From contig NZ_JANHMP010000001.1 in the NCBI RefSeq assembly GCF_024609265.1, positions 1,116,001 through 1,180,000 on the forward strand: a stretch of DNA of 64,000 nt, in the 5' to 3' direction. Position 1 is the stretch's first letter. Each line of letters begins with the position of its first letter. Origin of the DNA: Geothrix campi. Lineage in GTDB: Bacteria > Acidobacteriota > Holophagae > Holophagales > Holophagaceae. The notes beneath the pieces are model-generated. The model searched no databases. It was not told the origin of the DNA and was given only the letters and a program-made list of their open reading frames with translations. Both the position numbers and the translations under genes were made by a program. Below are positions 35,619 to 46,181 of the stretch, piece after piece.

Positions 35619-36443
35619 ATGACGACACCTGCCTCCTCCCTCCTCCCGCGCCTCCTTCCCGCGCTATTCCTCGCCGCGTCCCTGACGGCCCAGGAGAAGA
35701 AGGAGGGCCCCATCCAGGACAACTCCTTCCTCGTGGAGGAGGCCTACAACCAGGAAGCCGGCGTGGTGCAGCACATCAGCACCTTCACCCGCTACCAGGA
35801 GACCAAGGACTGGATCTACACCTTCACCCAGGAATGGCCCGTCGGCAGCATCAAGCACCAGCTCAGCTTTACCCTGCCCTGGCAGCGGCTGGGCAGTTCC
35901 CTCGATGGCAAGCAGGCCTTCGGGGATGTGGCCCTGAACTACCGCTACCAGCTGCTGGGCGACGGTAACGCGAAGGTGGCCATCGCCCCCCGGCTGTCCG
36001 TGCTGCTCCCCACCGGCGATGAAAAGCAGGGCTATGGCCGCGGCGCCACCGGCGTGCAGGTCATGTTCCCCGTCAGCTGGGTCCTGTCGGATGCCCTGGT
36101 GGCCCACTCCAACCTGGGCGCCACCCGGACCCCCAACGCCAAGAACACCCTGGGGGAAAAGGCCACCACGCAGGACTACCTGCTGGGCCAGAGCTTCATC
36201 TGGCTGGCCAATCCGCGCTTCAACGTGATGCTGGAATACGTCTATGCCAATGGCCAGGTGGTCACCGGCCCCGGCCAAACCGATCGGCAGAGTACCTCGT
36301 TCATCTCCCCCGGGATCCGCTGGGCGTACAACTTCCCCAGCGGACTCCAGATCGTCCCCGGGATCGCGGTGCCCATCGGCGTGGGCGCCAGCCGCGGCGA
36401 GAAGGCCGTCTTCCTCTACCTGAGCTTCGAGCACCCGTTCTAA
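35619..36443 (+). CDS. Outer-membrane beta-barrel protein (MetA-pathway/transporter-like)
   Basis: 274 residues. Signal peptide MTTPASSLLPRLLPALFLAA, then alternating amphipathic strands (HQLSFTLPWQRLG, VALNYRYQLLGDG, KVAIAPRLSVLLPTGDEKQGYG, FNVMLEYVYAN, ISPGIRWAYNF) ending in a C-terminal Phe (EHPF), as for outer-membrane barrels. The RLSVLLPTGDEKQGYGRG motif is typical of the phenol-pathway MetA-like family. The TTG at 35583 was rejected as start because it gives no signal peptide. No Shine-Dalgarno precedes ATG 35619. It converges with the TonB receptor; the structured element copy B begins on the last base of its stop. Confidence 0.8.
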   Translation: MTTPASSLLPRLLPALFLAASLTAQEKKEGPIQDNSFLVEEAYNQEAGVVQHISTFTRYQETKDWIYTFTQEWPVGSIKHQLSFTLPWQRLGSSLDGKQAFGDVALNYRYQLLGDGNAKVAIAPRLSVLLPTGDEKQGYGRGATGVQVMFPVSWVLSDALVAHSNLGATRTPNAKNTLGEKATTQDYLLGQSFIWLANPRFNVMLEYVYANGQVVTGPGQTDRQSTSFISPGIRWAYNFPSGLQIVPGIAVPIGVGASRGEKAVFLYLSFEHPF

Positions 36444-36714
36444 GAGTGCCTAATTAAACCCCCACGGGGCCGCGCGAGGGTCGCCGGGCGAGCGAGGCGA
36501 GGAACGCGAAGAGACGCGTAGCGGGTACTACGCGCGACGAGCGTGACGCGGCATTGCGACGCCCGCCGGCCCTCGCCCGGAGGGAGAAAGCCAAGTGGGC
36601 GCCCCGCGGCGTCAGGTCCCTTGAACAACGAACCACGTTGCCCTGCGGGCCCTTCCTTGCGGTGCATCCCACTTGGCTTTCTCGCGGCCACGTCGGGGTT
36701 TAATTGGGCACTCT
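36443..36714. repeat. Structured ~272-bp intergenic element, copy B
   Basis: Second copy of the element at 20100. Terminal arms of 29 bp (36443-36471 and 36686-36714) pair with three mismatches, one a G-U. Arm 1: 10-bp stem 36474-36483/36567-36576 around hairpin 36516-36521/36528-36533. Arm 2: perfect 16-bp stem 36584-36599/36668-36683 around hairpin 36626-36630/36636-36640. The most conserved linear blocks are GCGTCAGGTCCCTTG (36609-36623) and GCCCTGCGGGCCCTTCCT (36640-36657). It fills the gap between two convergent stop codons almost exactly. Confidence 0.85.
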
Positions 36715-36719
36715 GAGCC

Positions 36720-39113
36720 TTAGAACTTCCACTTCACCCGCGCCGCCAGGGTGCGCGGCGGGATGACGTGGGTGCCGCCGAAGGTGCTGAGGAAGTTGTA
36801 GAGGCCCTTCTCGTCCGTAGCATTGAGCAGATCGACACCGAGGGCCAGGCGGCGCTTGCCGGCCAGCTTCCATTCCTGGCCCAGGCTCAGGTTCCAGGTG
36901 GTGCGGGGCTTGATGCGCCAGGTGCCCTCGGAATCCTGGCGGACGTACTGGGCCCCGAAATCGTAGTCGGGGTTGCCGACCACCGAGGCGGGATTCCCGG
37001 CGACGAGGCCTGAATCGTAGCGGCCGGACACCTGGGCCGTGAGGCCCTCGTGCTCGTAGACGAGGCCCGCCTGGGCGCTGAGCTTCTGGTCGTGATCGAT
37101 CAGGAAGCGTTCGCCCGGCGCGACCTCGGGCGCCTCCAGCTGGAGGCCGCCCACCAGCGGCGCCTGGAAGATGGCCCGGGTCCGGCCCAGGCTCAGGTAG
37201 GCCGACCAGCCCTTGATGGGCACCAGGTCCAGGCGCAGGTTCATGCCGCGGAACAGGCCCTTATCGGCCCCCACGGGAAACAGCACGCCGGTGTTCAGGA
37301 ACTGGGCGTTGTCGCCGGCATTGCGGCTGTGCTTCTCCCAGTACTCGACCATGATCCGCCCGGCCTTGCCCAGCTGCTGCTCTACGCCGTAGCTGTACGA
37401 GTGCTGGCGCTCGGGCCGCAGGGGCTGTCGGGGCGTGCCCGCGTAGGGGCCCAGGTCCCAGGCCTGCTGGGACAGCGATAGGGCCAGGTTCTCGTGCTCC
37501 CGCAGGATCAGCAGGCGGTCATACGACACCCGGAACACCGTTCCCGTGGCGTTGATGTGGTAGCTGAGGCCCAGTCGGGGCTGGACCAGGCTGTCGGAGA
37601 CATCCTCCACCCGGTAGCTGTCATGGCGCAGGCCCAGGGCCAGGAAGAAGGAACCGAGATGGATGTCGTTCTGGACGAAGGCCGAGGTGAGGGTCGGCTG
37701 GATGCGTGCGTCGAAGTGGAAGATGTGCCCGCCCCCGGCGGGGGTGTAGGGGTAGAGGGGATCGCCGGGACCGGCCGCCTGGGCGTCATCGGGGATGGCG
37801 AACCGGAAATCCTCATGGATCGGGAAGGCGATGCGCTGGACGCCGACCTTCAGCAGGTTCTCCTTCCCCCAGCGCTGCGTGAGGGAGACCTGGGCACCAA
37901 GGTTGTCCAGGCTGCGGTCCTGCTTCACCCAGTAGGGGAAATCCCGCATCCCGGCGCTCGTGAAGCCCTCGGCCAGGTCCGTGCTGGGCTTCAATTCCGC
38001 CTGGGAACCCCGGTAGAACAGCGACGCGTCGAGGCTGCGGCTGTCGTTGAACAGGTGCGTCCAGGCCAGACTCAGGTTCGCGTCGGACGTGGTGGCCTGC
38101 TGATCCTGACTCCGGGCCTGCTGGGAGGCCAGATTGGCGACCTCGCGCTCGGTCCGCCCGCCGGACACGGAGAAGCGCAGGGTGTCCTGGCTGCCCAGGA
38201 TCCAGTCGAAGCGGGAGTAGAGACGGCCCGTCTTCCCGTGGTTGTGCAGGTTCTCGAAGTTCACCGGATCGAGGAAGCGGTCGCTTTCGCTGGCGGCGGC
38301 ACTCACGAACCAGCCGAAGGCCTCCTTCCCGCCCCGGGCGTTGAAGCCGGCCTCGGCGGTGTGGAACCGGGAGGCGCCGAAGGAGGCCTCGCCCTCAAAG
38401 CCGTCCGGGGTGCCCAGGCCGGACTTGGTCGTGAGGTTCACCACCACGACGGGCTTGCCGCCGTACTCGGCCGAGATGCCGCCGGTGATGACCTCCATGC
38501 TCTCCACCTGGGAGGGATCCAGGCTGTTGCTGAAGGTGGCGTGCATCTGGTCGGAGACCGGGATGCCGTCCACCACATAGGTCATCTGCCCATGGCTGCC
38601 CCGGAAGTGGAAGCGGCCATTCTCGTCGGCGATGAAGCCCGGCGTGGTGAGCAGGATGCTTTCCATGGCCCGGCTCTGCACGGCCGCGGGCGTGCGCTCG
38701 ATGGTGGTCTTGTCGATGTCGATGTGCGTGCTGGGGTGGTCCTCCACCAGCTGCAGGTTCTCTTCCACCACCACGGTGGCGCCCTCGGGCTTGAGGGGCA
38801 CGGCCACCTGGAGGGGCAGCTGGTTGTGCACGTCCACGTCCAGGTGTCCCGGCAGCAGGCCCGGCGCCCGGGTATCCAGGTGGTAGACATTGAACGGCAC
38901 ATTCAGGAAGGCGAAGGCGCCCTTGGCGTCGCTCCGCGCCTGCTGTCGGTAGCCGGACACCGGGTTGGACAAGCTGAGGGTGGCTGCCACCACGGGCCGT
39001 CCCTGGTCATCCGTGACCCGGCCCGTGAGCGTACCGCTGCCGGCGGCCGCGGCGAACGCAGGCCCGGCCGTGATCAGGGCTAGGATGGTGGGGCCGAAGC
39101 TGCGGTGCGCCAA
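36720..39113 (-). CDS. TonB-dependent receptor with CarboxypepD_reg-like N-terminus
   Basis: 797 residues from TTG 39113, which has GGAGG 7 bases upstream; the ATG at 39137 would place this SD inside the gene. Signal peptide (ILALITAGPAFAAAAGS), a carboxypeptidase-regulatory-like beta-sandwich (LTGRVTDDQGRPVVAATLSL), the plug domain (MTYVVDGIPVSDQ, VESMEVITGGISAEYGGK) and a 22-strand barrel ending RVKWKF with C-terminal Phe. The CarboxypepD_reg plus plug layout is common in Acidobacteriota and Bacteroidota uptake receptors. The ligand is unknown; the nearby peptidases suggest peptides, a contextual inference. Confidence 0.92.
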   Translation of the reverse strand: MAHRSFGPTILALITAGPAFAAAAGSGTLTGRVTDDQGRPVVAATLSLSNPVSGYRQQARSDAKGAFAFLNVPFNVYHLDTRAPGLLPGHLDVDVHNQLPLQVAVPLKPEGATVVVEENLQLVEDHPSTHIDIDKTTIERTPAAVQSRAMESILLTTPGFIADENGRFHFRGSHGQMTYVVDGIPVSDQMHATFSNSLDPSQVESMEVITGGISAEYGGKPVVVVNLTTKSGLGTPDGFEGEASFGASRFHTAEAGFNARGGKEAFGWFVSAAASESDRFLDPVNFENLHNHGKTGRLYSRFDWILGSQDTLRFSVSGGRTEREVANLASQQARSQDQQATTSDANLSLAWTHLFNDSRSLDASLFYRGSQAELKPSTDLAEGFTSAGMRDFPYWVKQDRSLDNLGAQVSLTQRWGKENLLKVGVQRIAFPIHEDFRFAIPDDAQAAGPGDPLYPYTPAGGGHIFHFDARIQPTLTSAFVQNDIHLGSFFLALGLRHDSYRVEDVSDSLVQPRLGLSYHINATGTVFRVSYDRLLILREHENLALSLSQQAWDLGPYAGTPRQPLRPERQHSYSYGVEQQLGKAGRIMVEYWEKHSRNAGDNAQFLNTGVLFPVGADKGLFRGMNLRLDLVPIKGWSAYLSLGRTRAIFQAPLVGGLQLEAPEVAPGERFLIDHDQKLSAQAGLVYEHEGLTAQVSGRYDSGLVAGNPASVVGNPDYDFGAQYVRQDSEGTWRIKPRTTWNLSLGQEWKLAGKRRLALGVDLLNATDEKGLYNFLSTFGGTHVIPPRTLAARVKWKF

Positions 39114-39125
39114 GGTGGATCCTCC

Positions 39126-39139
39126 AAATGAAATCATTT
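39126..39139. promoter_or_regulatory. AT-rich palindrome upstream of TonB receptor
   Basis: AAATGAAATCATTT is a 6-2-6 dyad immediately upstream of the receptor's Shine-Dalgarno, and TCAATGAAAATTGA lies a little further upstream. Either could be an operator; the match to Fur or another known box is poor. Confidence 0.25.
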
Positions 39140-39259
39140 TCTAATTAAGGGATGGAGTCAATGAAAATTGATTCCATTAACGACATCCGAGGCCACTAAA
39201 CCCCTTGGCTATCTGCGCGAAGATATAGATACGTTCAGCCCGTTGGGGAGGCCTTTGAC

Positions 39260-40486
39260 ATGAAGCGGAAGCAGATGTGGATCCTCGGCGGAGGTCTGGC
39301 GGTCCTTGTGATCGGCGGCCTGAGCATCGCCGGCATGCGCGACAAGGGGATCGCCGTCCAGGTGGCCACGGTCGGTCGCGAAAACCTCCAGGCCAAGGTG
39401 AGCGCCAACGGCAAAGTCCAGGCAGTGACCAAGGCGGATATCTCGGCGAGCATCATGGGCCAGGTGACCCGGTTGGCCGTCAAGGAAGGCGACCGCGTCC
39501 ACAAGGGCCAGTTCCTCATGGAGATCGACCCCCGCAGCGCCCGCGCGAACGCAGATGCCATGCAGGCCAATCTGCACGCGGCCCAGTCGGACCTGATCTC
39601 CGCCACAGCCAACCTCACGCAGGCCCGTTCCGACTTTGAGCGGGCCAAGGCCAATCGCGCCGCGGGCATCATCTCCGCCGCGGATTTCGAACGGGCCAAG
39701 ACCGCCTTCGACACGGCCCAAGCCGCGCAGGAGACAGCCCGCCGCCGCGCGGAGCAGGCGAAGGCCAATGTGAGCCAGTCCCACGTGGGCCTCGGCTTCT
39801 CCACCATCTCCGCGCCCATGGACGGCGTGGTCACGGCGCGCCGGATCGAGCTGGGCGAGACCGCCGTGCCCGGCATCCAGAACCAGCCCGGCACCGTGCT
39901 GCTCACCGTCTCCGACATGAGCAAGGTGGAAGCGGAAATGGAGGTGGACGAGGCCTCCATCCCCAGCGTGAAGCTGGGCCAGGAGGCCCAGGTGCGCATC
40001 GACGCCTACCCAAACCAGACCTTCCAGGGTCAGGTCACGGAAGTGGGCGGCAGTCCCATCCTCAAGCTCAGCACCAATGAAGCCACCAAGTTCAAGGTGA
40101 AGATCTGGATCAAGGATCCGCCCCTCACCATCAAGCCCGGCCTCTCGGTCCAGGCGGATATCTTCACCGGCAGCCGCGACCAGGCCTTGGCCATCCCCTT
40201 CCAGGCCCTCGTCATGCGCGAGATCAAGCTGAAGCCCGGCGAGACCCGCAAGCCTGGCGCCCCTCGCGAAGAGGAGGGCGTGTTCCTTCAGCAGGGCGGC
40301 AAGGCCAAGTTCGTGGCCGTGAAGACCGGCCTCATGGGCGACCTCTCCGTGGAGGTGCTCTCCGGCCTCAAGGGTGGCGAAACGCTCATCACCGGCCCCA
40401 ACCGGGCGCTGCGCGACCTCAAGGGCGACGAGGCGGTCCGGGTGGAGAAGGCGAAGAAGAAGGACAAGGACGAAACCAAGTCCTGA
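39260..40486 (+). CDS. MacA/RND-type periplasmic adaptor protein
   Basis: 408 residues. N-terminal TM (MWILGGGLAVLVIGGLSIAGM), lipoyl half (VTRLAVKEGDRVHKGQFLMEIDP), coiled-coil hairpin (about 95-175), second lipoyl half (FSTISAPMDGVVTARRIELGE), beta-barrel (VEAEMEVDEASIPSVKLGQEAQVRI) and a membrane-proximal domain. The C-terminus is Lys-rich. It is followed after 9 nt by two MacB-like permeases; no ATPase gene is in this operon, unlike the related operon at 22572. Confidence 0.92.
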   Translation: MKRKQMWILGGGLAVLVIGGLSIAGMRDKGIAVQVATVGRENLQAKVSANGKVQAVTKADISASIMGQVTRLAVKEGDRVHKGQFLMEIDPRSARANADAMQANLHAAQSDLISATANLTQARSDFERAKANRAAGIISAADFERAKTAFDTAQAAQETARRRAEQAKANVSQSHVGLGFSTISAPMDGVVTARRIELGETAVPGIQNQPGTVLLTVSDMSKVEAEMEVDEASIPSVKLGQEAQVRIDAYPNQTFQGQVTEVGGSPILKLSTNEATKFKVKIWIKDPPLTIKPGLSVQADIFTGSRDQALAIPFQALVMREIKLKPGETRKPGAPREEEGVFLQQGGKAKFVAVKTGLMGDLSVEVLSGLKGGETLITGPNRALRDLKGDEAVRVEKAKKKDKDETKS

Positions 40487-40495
40487 GACCCGACC

Positions 40496-41722
40496 ATGAA
40501 CCCCACCGAACTTCTCCGCGCCTCCCTGAGGGCGATCCGGGCGCACACCCTGCGCAGCTTCCTCACGCTGCTGGGCGTCATCATCGGCGTGGCCACCATC
40601 GTCGCCGTGGTGGGCGTGATCTCCGGCCTGAACACCTACGTGAAGGAGAAGATCATCGTCCTGGCCCCGGACGTCTTCATCGTCCAGAAGTTCGGCATCA
40701 TCCGGAGCCGCAAGGAATTCCTGGATGCCCTCAAGCGCCCCCCCATCACCTGGTCCGAGTACGAGCGTCTGTCCAGCGGCATGCTCAAGGAGGCTATCCA
40801 GGTCTCCGCGGCCGCGGGCAACGCCATGCCCGTGAACTCGGGCGACAAGCGCCTGCCGGACATCATCGTCATCGGGGCCACGGGGAACTTCGGAAGCCTC
40901 TTCAACCTGGAGATGGAATCGGGCCGCTACTTCAGCGAGAACGAGAACCAGGCGGCCCAGGCCGTGGCGGTCATCGGGGCGAACACCCGGGAGGAGCTGT
41001 TCCCGCACCTGGATCCCGTGGGCCGGATCCTGCTCATCCGGGGGCTCCCCTTCCGCATCATCGGCGTCATGCCCAAGCAGGGGCGCAGCATCGGCTTCAA
41101 CCAGGACGGGCGCATCTACATCCCGCTGCAGGTCTACCGGAAGAACTTCATGGCCGCCAACGACAGCCTGGAACTCCACATCAAGGCCCGGGGCGGTGTG
41201 GAGGGGCTCGACGCCTCCATGGATGAGGTGCGGGCCATGTTCCGCGCCATGCGGCACACCAGCTTCCGCAACCCCGATCCCTTCGGCATCATCACCCAGG
41301 AGAGTCTGCAGCAGCTGTGGAAGACCATCAGCAGCGCGGCGTTCCTCCTGCTTATGCTCATCTCCAGCGTGAGCCTCGGCGTGGGCGGCATCGTGATCAT
41401 GAACATCATGCTGGTGAGCGTGGTCGAACGCACCCAGGAGATCGGCGTCCGCATGGCCCTGGGGGCGAGGAAGCGCGACATCCGGCACCAGTTCCTCCTC
41501 GAGGCCGCCTTGCTTTCCGCCGCGGGCGGCGTCGTCGGCGTGCTGGTGGGTTCCGCGGGCGCCTTCACCATCCGCGCCCTGGCGGACTTCCCGGCCCAGA
41601 TCACGCCGGGCATCGTCCTCACGGGCATCCTCCTCAGCACCCTCGTGGGCCTAGCCGCGGGCTTCCTGCCCGCCTACCGCGCCTCCAACCTCGTCGTCAT
41701 CGACGCGATCCGGGCGGAGTGA
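40496..41722 (+). CDS. MacB-type ABC permease 3
   Basis: 408 residues. TM1 (TLRSFLTLLGVIIGVATIVAVVGVISG), a periplasmic MacB_PCD domain (about 50-280), then the FtsX bundle (LLMLISSVSLGVGGIVIMNIMLVSVVERTQEIGVRMALGARKRDI split over three TM helices). It has no fused ATPase domain, so it depends on a separate ABC ATPase. It ends 2 nt before permease 4, making a likely heterodimer. Confidence 0.93.
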   Translation: MNPTELLRASLRAIRAHTLRSFLTLLGVIIGVATIVAVVGVISGLNTYVKEKIIVLAPDVFIVQKFGIIRSRKEFLDALKRPPITWSEYERLSSGMLKEAIQVSAAAGNAMPVNSGDKRLPDIIVIGATGNFGSLFNLEMESGRYFSENENQAAQAVAVIGANTREELFPHLDPVGRILLIRGLPFRIIGVMPKQGRSIGFNQDGRIYIPLQVYRKNFMAANDSLELHIKARGGVEGLDASMDEVRAMFRAMRHTSFRNPDPFGIITQESLQQLWKTISSAAFLLLMLISSVSLGVGGIVIMNIMLVSVVERTQEIGVRMALGARKRDIRHQFLLEAALLSAAGGVVGVLVGSAGAFTIRALADFPAQITPGIVLTGILLSTLVGLAAGFLPAYRASNLVVIDAIRAE

Positions 41723-41724
41723 CC

Positions 41725-42983
<1,259 letters not shown>

Positions 42984-43011
<28 letters not shown>

Positions 43012-43139
43012 CTGCGGGCCTCTGGATCCCGCGGCTCCGCCGACAACCCCCAGATCGGACGCGCCCCCGGCGCGCCCTCCCGCTCGGCCCTGCCTCGCGG
43101 ATGGGGCCCCGTCCCATCGAGGCCCTCCGCTACGAGTAG
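42984..43139 (+). repeat. 28-bp direct repeat of the permease 3' end
   Basis: TCCCATCGAGGCCCTCCGCT and the next 8 bases, coding for PIEALRYE plus the stop, occur at 42984-43011 and again at 43112-43139. The 100 bp between them is non-coding and not similar to the permease. The second copy looks like the tail of a lost homologous permease or the scar of a recombination event. Confidence 0.85.
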
Positions 43140-43159
43140 GCCTTTCTCCGAAATCTACC

Positions 43160-43558
43160 TCAGCCTTTGACCACGGTCTTCACGCTGAACGCCGGGGGAT
43201 GCTCGATGTGCTTCTTCACGGTGCACTGGCTGGCGGTGCGGACGAGGGCCTCGTGGTACTTCTCGGGGAAATCGGCCGGCACCTGGATCTCCAATTCCAC
43301 CTGGGCCACCATGTTCGTGGCCGGGTCGGGGATGGTCCGCTGGACGAGGCGGATGCCCTCGGACGACAGGCCGCGCTGCCGGCAGAAATTGAGCACGTAG
43401 ATGCCGGCGCAGGTGCCCAGGGAGGCCTGGAACAGCGCGAAGGGCGTCGGGGCGGAGCCCTCGCCGCCCGCCTGGGCGGGCTGGTCGGTCTGCACCGTGA
43501 AGGGGCCGAAGTGCGCGTCCACCCGCGCACCACCAGGGAAGTCGATGATCATCTCCAC
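43160..43558 (-). CDS. OsmC family protein (peroxiredoxin-like)
   Basis: 132 residues from GTG 43558, with AAGGAAG about 6 bases upstream; ATG 43552 is possible. OsmC core: FPGGARVDAHFGPFTVQTDQP, TPFALFQASLGTCAGIYVLNFC and ASQCTVKKHIEHPPAF. The two catalytic cysteines of the OsmC/Ohr fold, in LGTCAG and SQCTV, are both present. The family reduces organic or fatty-acid hydroperoxides; this short YhfA-like branch is less well characterised. It is divergent from the M28 gene at 43672. Confidence 0.88.
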   Translation of the reverse strand: MEMIIDFPGGARVDAHFGPFTVQTDQPAQAGGEGSAPTPFALFQASLGTCAGIYVLNFCRQRGLSSEGIRLVQRTIPDPATNMVAQVELEIQVPADFPEKYHEALVRTASQCTVKKHIEHPPAFSVKTVVKG

Positions 43559-43671
43559 GGGCACCTTCCTTGATACAGGCCCCCATTGTCGCCAGGTGGC
43601 GCCTCCCAGCGCCACCTGCAGCGCACTGGAAGCCTCTCCCCTTGCCCGCGCTCCCGTAGGACACTGGCGCC

Positions 43672-44715
43672 ATGCCCATTCCGGAGAGCCCCGATCCATC
43701 CGCCATACCGGAGACCTTCCGGACCTGGGACCGCCACCGACGCTGGAAGGTGCTGGCCGGACTGGCCCTCGTTCTGCTCGGTCTCGGGACCGGCGCGGCC
43801 GTGCTGGCGACGCAGCCCCTCCTCCTCAAGCCACCAGAGGAGCCGGCCATCGCGGTCGAGGCGGGGCGCCTGGAAACCCACGTGCGCTACCTGTCGGAGA
43901 CGTGCCTGCCGAGGGATTGGCGGGGCCCCGGGTTGGCGCGGGCGGCCGATTACCTCGCCGCCGCTTTCCAGGAGGCGGGTGGCCGGGTCTCCAGACAGAC
44001 CTTCGCGGTGCGAGAGCGGCCTTTCGCCAACATCGTGGCGACCTTCGGCCCGGAGAACGGTCCCCGGGTGGTCGTGGGCGCCCATTACGACGCCTGTGGC
44101 GAGCAGCCGGGCGCGGATGACAATGCCAGTGGCGTGGCCTGCCTGCTGGAACTGGCCCAGGCGTTCGGTCGGTCGGCCCCGGTTCAGCGCGTGGACCTGG
44201 TGGCCTACACCCTGGAGGAGCCCCCCTTCTTCTGCACGTCGGAGATGGGCAGTGCCCGGCACGCCCGCCTGTTGAAGGAAACCCGGGCCGAGGTGACCGC
44301 CGTGATCGTCCTGGAGATGGTCGGCCGGTTCACGGAGGTCCCCAACAGCCAGCGCTACCCCTCCGCATTCCTGGATTCCCTCTACCCCGACCGGGGGAAT
44401 TTCGTCTTGGTGGCCGGGCGGTTTGGGGATATCGGCCTGACCCGGCAGGTCAAGACGGCGCTGCTGGGAACCACCGCCCTCCCCGTGGTGTCCCTGAACG
44501 GCCCCCGCTGGATCCCCGGCATGGATTTCTCGGACCACTACCCCTACTGGGACCAGGGCTTCACCGCCGTGATGATCACCGACACCGCCTTCTACCGGAA
44601 CACCGACTACCACACAGCCAACGACACGGCCGACCGCCTCGACTACGCCCGGATGACTCAGGTGGTCCAGGGCGTGCATGCCGCCGTGACTCGGCTCGCA
44701 AAACGGGCACACTAG
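43672..44715 (+). CDS. Membrane-anchored M28 family peptidase
   Basis: 347 residues with an N-terminal TM anchor (WKVLAGLALVLLGLGTGAAVL, about 25-46) and a periplasmic M28 domain. Zinc ligands: GAHYDACG (His, Asp), GADDNASG (bridging Asp), Glu pair in YTLEEPPFF, and a terminal His in YRNTDYHTANDT. MDFSDHYPYWDQGFTAVMITDTAF is characteristic of small M28 aminopeptidases. It lies 4 nt before the decarboxylase gene, so the two are probably co-transcribed, linking peptide hydrolysis to amino-acid decarboxylation. Confidence 0.9.
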   Translation: MPIPESPDPSAIPETFRTWDRHRRWKVLAGLALVLLGLGTGAAVLATQPLLLKPPEEPAIAVEAGRLETHVRYLSETCLPRDWRGPGLARAADYLAAAFQEAGGRVSRQTFAVRERPFANIVATFGPENGPRVVVGAHYDACGEQPGADDNASGVACLLELAQAFGRSAPVQRVDLVAYTLEEPPFFCTSEMGSARHARLLKETRAEVTAVIVLEMVGRFTEVPNSQRYPSAFLDSLYPDRGNFVLVAGRFGDIGLTRQVKTALLGTTALPVVSLNGPRWIPGMDFSDHYPYWDQGFTAVMITDTAFYRNTDYHTANDTADRLDYARMTQVVQGVHAAVTRLAKRAH

Positions 44716-44719
44716 AGAG

Positions 44720-46129
44720 ATGGACGCCCAAGAATTCCGCCGCCTCGGTTACCAGCTCGTGGATTGGATCGCGGACTACCGCGAGAACCTCGAGCGACTG
44801 CCTGTCATGAGCCAGGTGAAGCCCGGCGAGATCCGGGCCGCCTTCCCGGACCACCCGCCCCTGCACGGGGGCCGGGTCGCCCAGGCCCTGGCGGCCCTGG
44901 AGCGGGATGTGCTGCCCGGCATCACCCACTGGAACCATCCATCCTTTTTCGCCTACTTTCCCAGCAACACCAGTTACAGCTCGATCCTCGGCGACCTTGC
45001 CGCTTCGGGCCTCGGCGCCCAGGGGATGAGCTGGCAGACCAGCCCCGCGGCCACGGAGGTTGAGGAAGTGGTCATGGACTGGCTGCGCCAGATGGTGGGC
45101 TTGAGCACAGCCTTCACCGGCGTCATCCACGACACCGCCAGCACCGCCACGTTCACGGCCCTGCTCTGCGCCCGGGAGAGGGCGTCGGACTACGCCCAGG
45201 ATACCGAAGGTCTCCAGAGCGGCGAGGCGCCCCTGGTGGTCTACGCCTCGGACCAGGGCCACAGCTCCATCGAGAAGGGGGCCCTGCTGGCGGGCTTCGG
45301 CCGAAGCTTCCTGCGGCTCATCCCGACCGATGACAACCATGCCATCCGGCTCGATCTGCTCCAGGCCGCCATCGAGAAGGACATCGAGATCGGCCTGCGC
45401 CCCTGTGCCCTGGTGGCGGCCATCGGCACCACGGGCACCACGGCCCTGGATCTCCTGCCGGCCCTGGCGGACCTCGCCGAACAGCATGGGATGTGGCTCC
45501 ACGTGGACGCGGCCCTGGCGGGCACGGCCATGGTGCTGCCCGAGTGCCGCTGGATGTGGGAGGGCATCGAGCGGGCCGACAGCCTGGTGTTCAACCCCCA
45601 CAAGTGGATGGGCGTGGGCTTCGATCTCAGCGCCTACTACGTGCGCGATCCCCAGCACCTCATCCGCGTGATGAGCACCAACCCCAGCTACCTGCGCACG
45701 GCCCAGGACGGCCAGGTGAGCAACTTCCGCGACTGGCACATCCAGCTGGGCCGCCGCTTCCGGGCGCTGAAGCTCTGGTTCTACCTCATGGACGTGGGCG
45801 TGGAGGGCCTCCAGACCCGCATCCGGCGCGACCTCGCGAACGCCCAGTGGCTCAAAGACCAGGTGGACGCCGCCCCGGACTGGGAGCGCCTGGCCCCGGT
45901 GCCCCTCCAGACCGTGTGCCTTCGCCACCGGCAGCCGGGTCTCGGCGAGACCGCCCTCGCCGTCCACAACCTGGAGATCTCCCGCCGCATCAACGAGGGT
46001 GGCAAGGCCTACCTCACCCCCGCCCTGCTCAAGGGGAAGCAGATCCTCCGCGTGAGCATCGGCGCGGAGACCACCGAGCGGCGGCACGTGGAGGCGGTGT
46101 GGGAGGCCCTGAAGCTGGCGGCGGGTTGA
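44720..46129 (+). CDS. PLP-dependent aromatic-L-amino-acid decarboxylase (group II)
   Basis: 469 residues. PLP Lys at about 295 (VFNPHKWMGVG), Asp that pairs with the ring nitrogen in WLHVDAALAGTA (D263), stacking His in SDQGHSSIEKGA. N-terminal FFAYFPSNTSYSSILGDLA and TSPAATEVEEVVMDWL are highly typical of the DOPA/tryptophan/tyrosine decarboxylase family, and the segment GLGAQGMSWQTSP matches AADC. It produces the aromatic amine and CO2. It follows the M28 peptidase by 4 nt and precedes the proBA leader. Confidence 0.93.
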   Translation: MDAQEFRRLGYQLVDWIADYRENLERLPVMSQVKPGEIRAAFPDHPPLHGGRVAQALAALERDVLPGITHWNHPSFFAYFPSNTSYSSILGDLAASGLGAQGMSWQTSPAATEVEEVVMDWLRQMVGLSTAFTGVIHDTASTATFTALLCARERASDYAQDTEGLQSGEAPLVVYASDQGHSSIEKGALLAGFGRSFLRLIPTDDNHAIRLDLLQAAIEKDIEIGLRPCALVAAIGTTGTTALDLLPALADLAEQHGMWLHVDAALAGTAMVLPECRWMWEGIERADSLVFNPHKWMGVGFDLSAYYVRDPQHLIRVMSTNPSYLRTAQDGQVSNFRDWHIQLGRRFRALKLWFYLMDVGVEGLQTRIRRDLANAQWLKDQVDAAPDWERLAPVPLQTVCLRHRQPGLGETALAVHNLEISRRINEGGKAYLTPALLKGKQILRVSIGAETTERRHVEAVWEALKLAAG

Positions 46130-46181
46130 TCCGCCATTCTCCATTGCGCCTGCCGCCCTGCTTCGGCACACTTGGCACACC

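Noticed and set aside
35598-39139. Fur boxes upstream of the barrel and TonB receptor genes.
   Set aside because: The AT-rich palindromes have poor agreement with the 19-bp Fur consensus and differ from each other; they are kept only as low-confidence dyads.
43012-43139. Small frame ending PIEALRYE after permease 4 as a separate gene.
   Set aside because: Only the last eight codons are protein-like and they copy the permease end; the rest is Arg/Pro-rich with no start signal.
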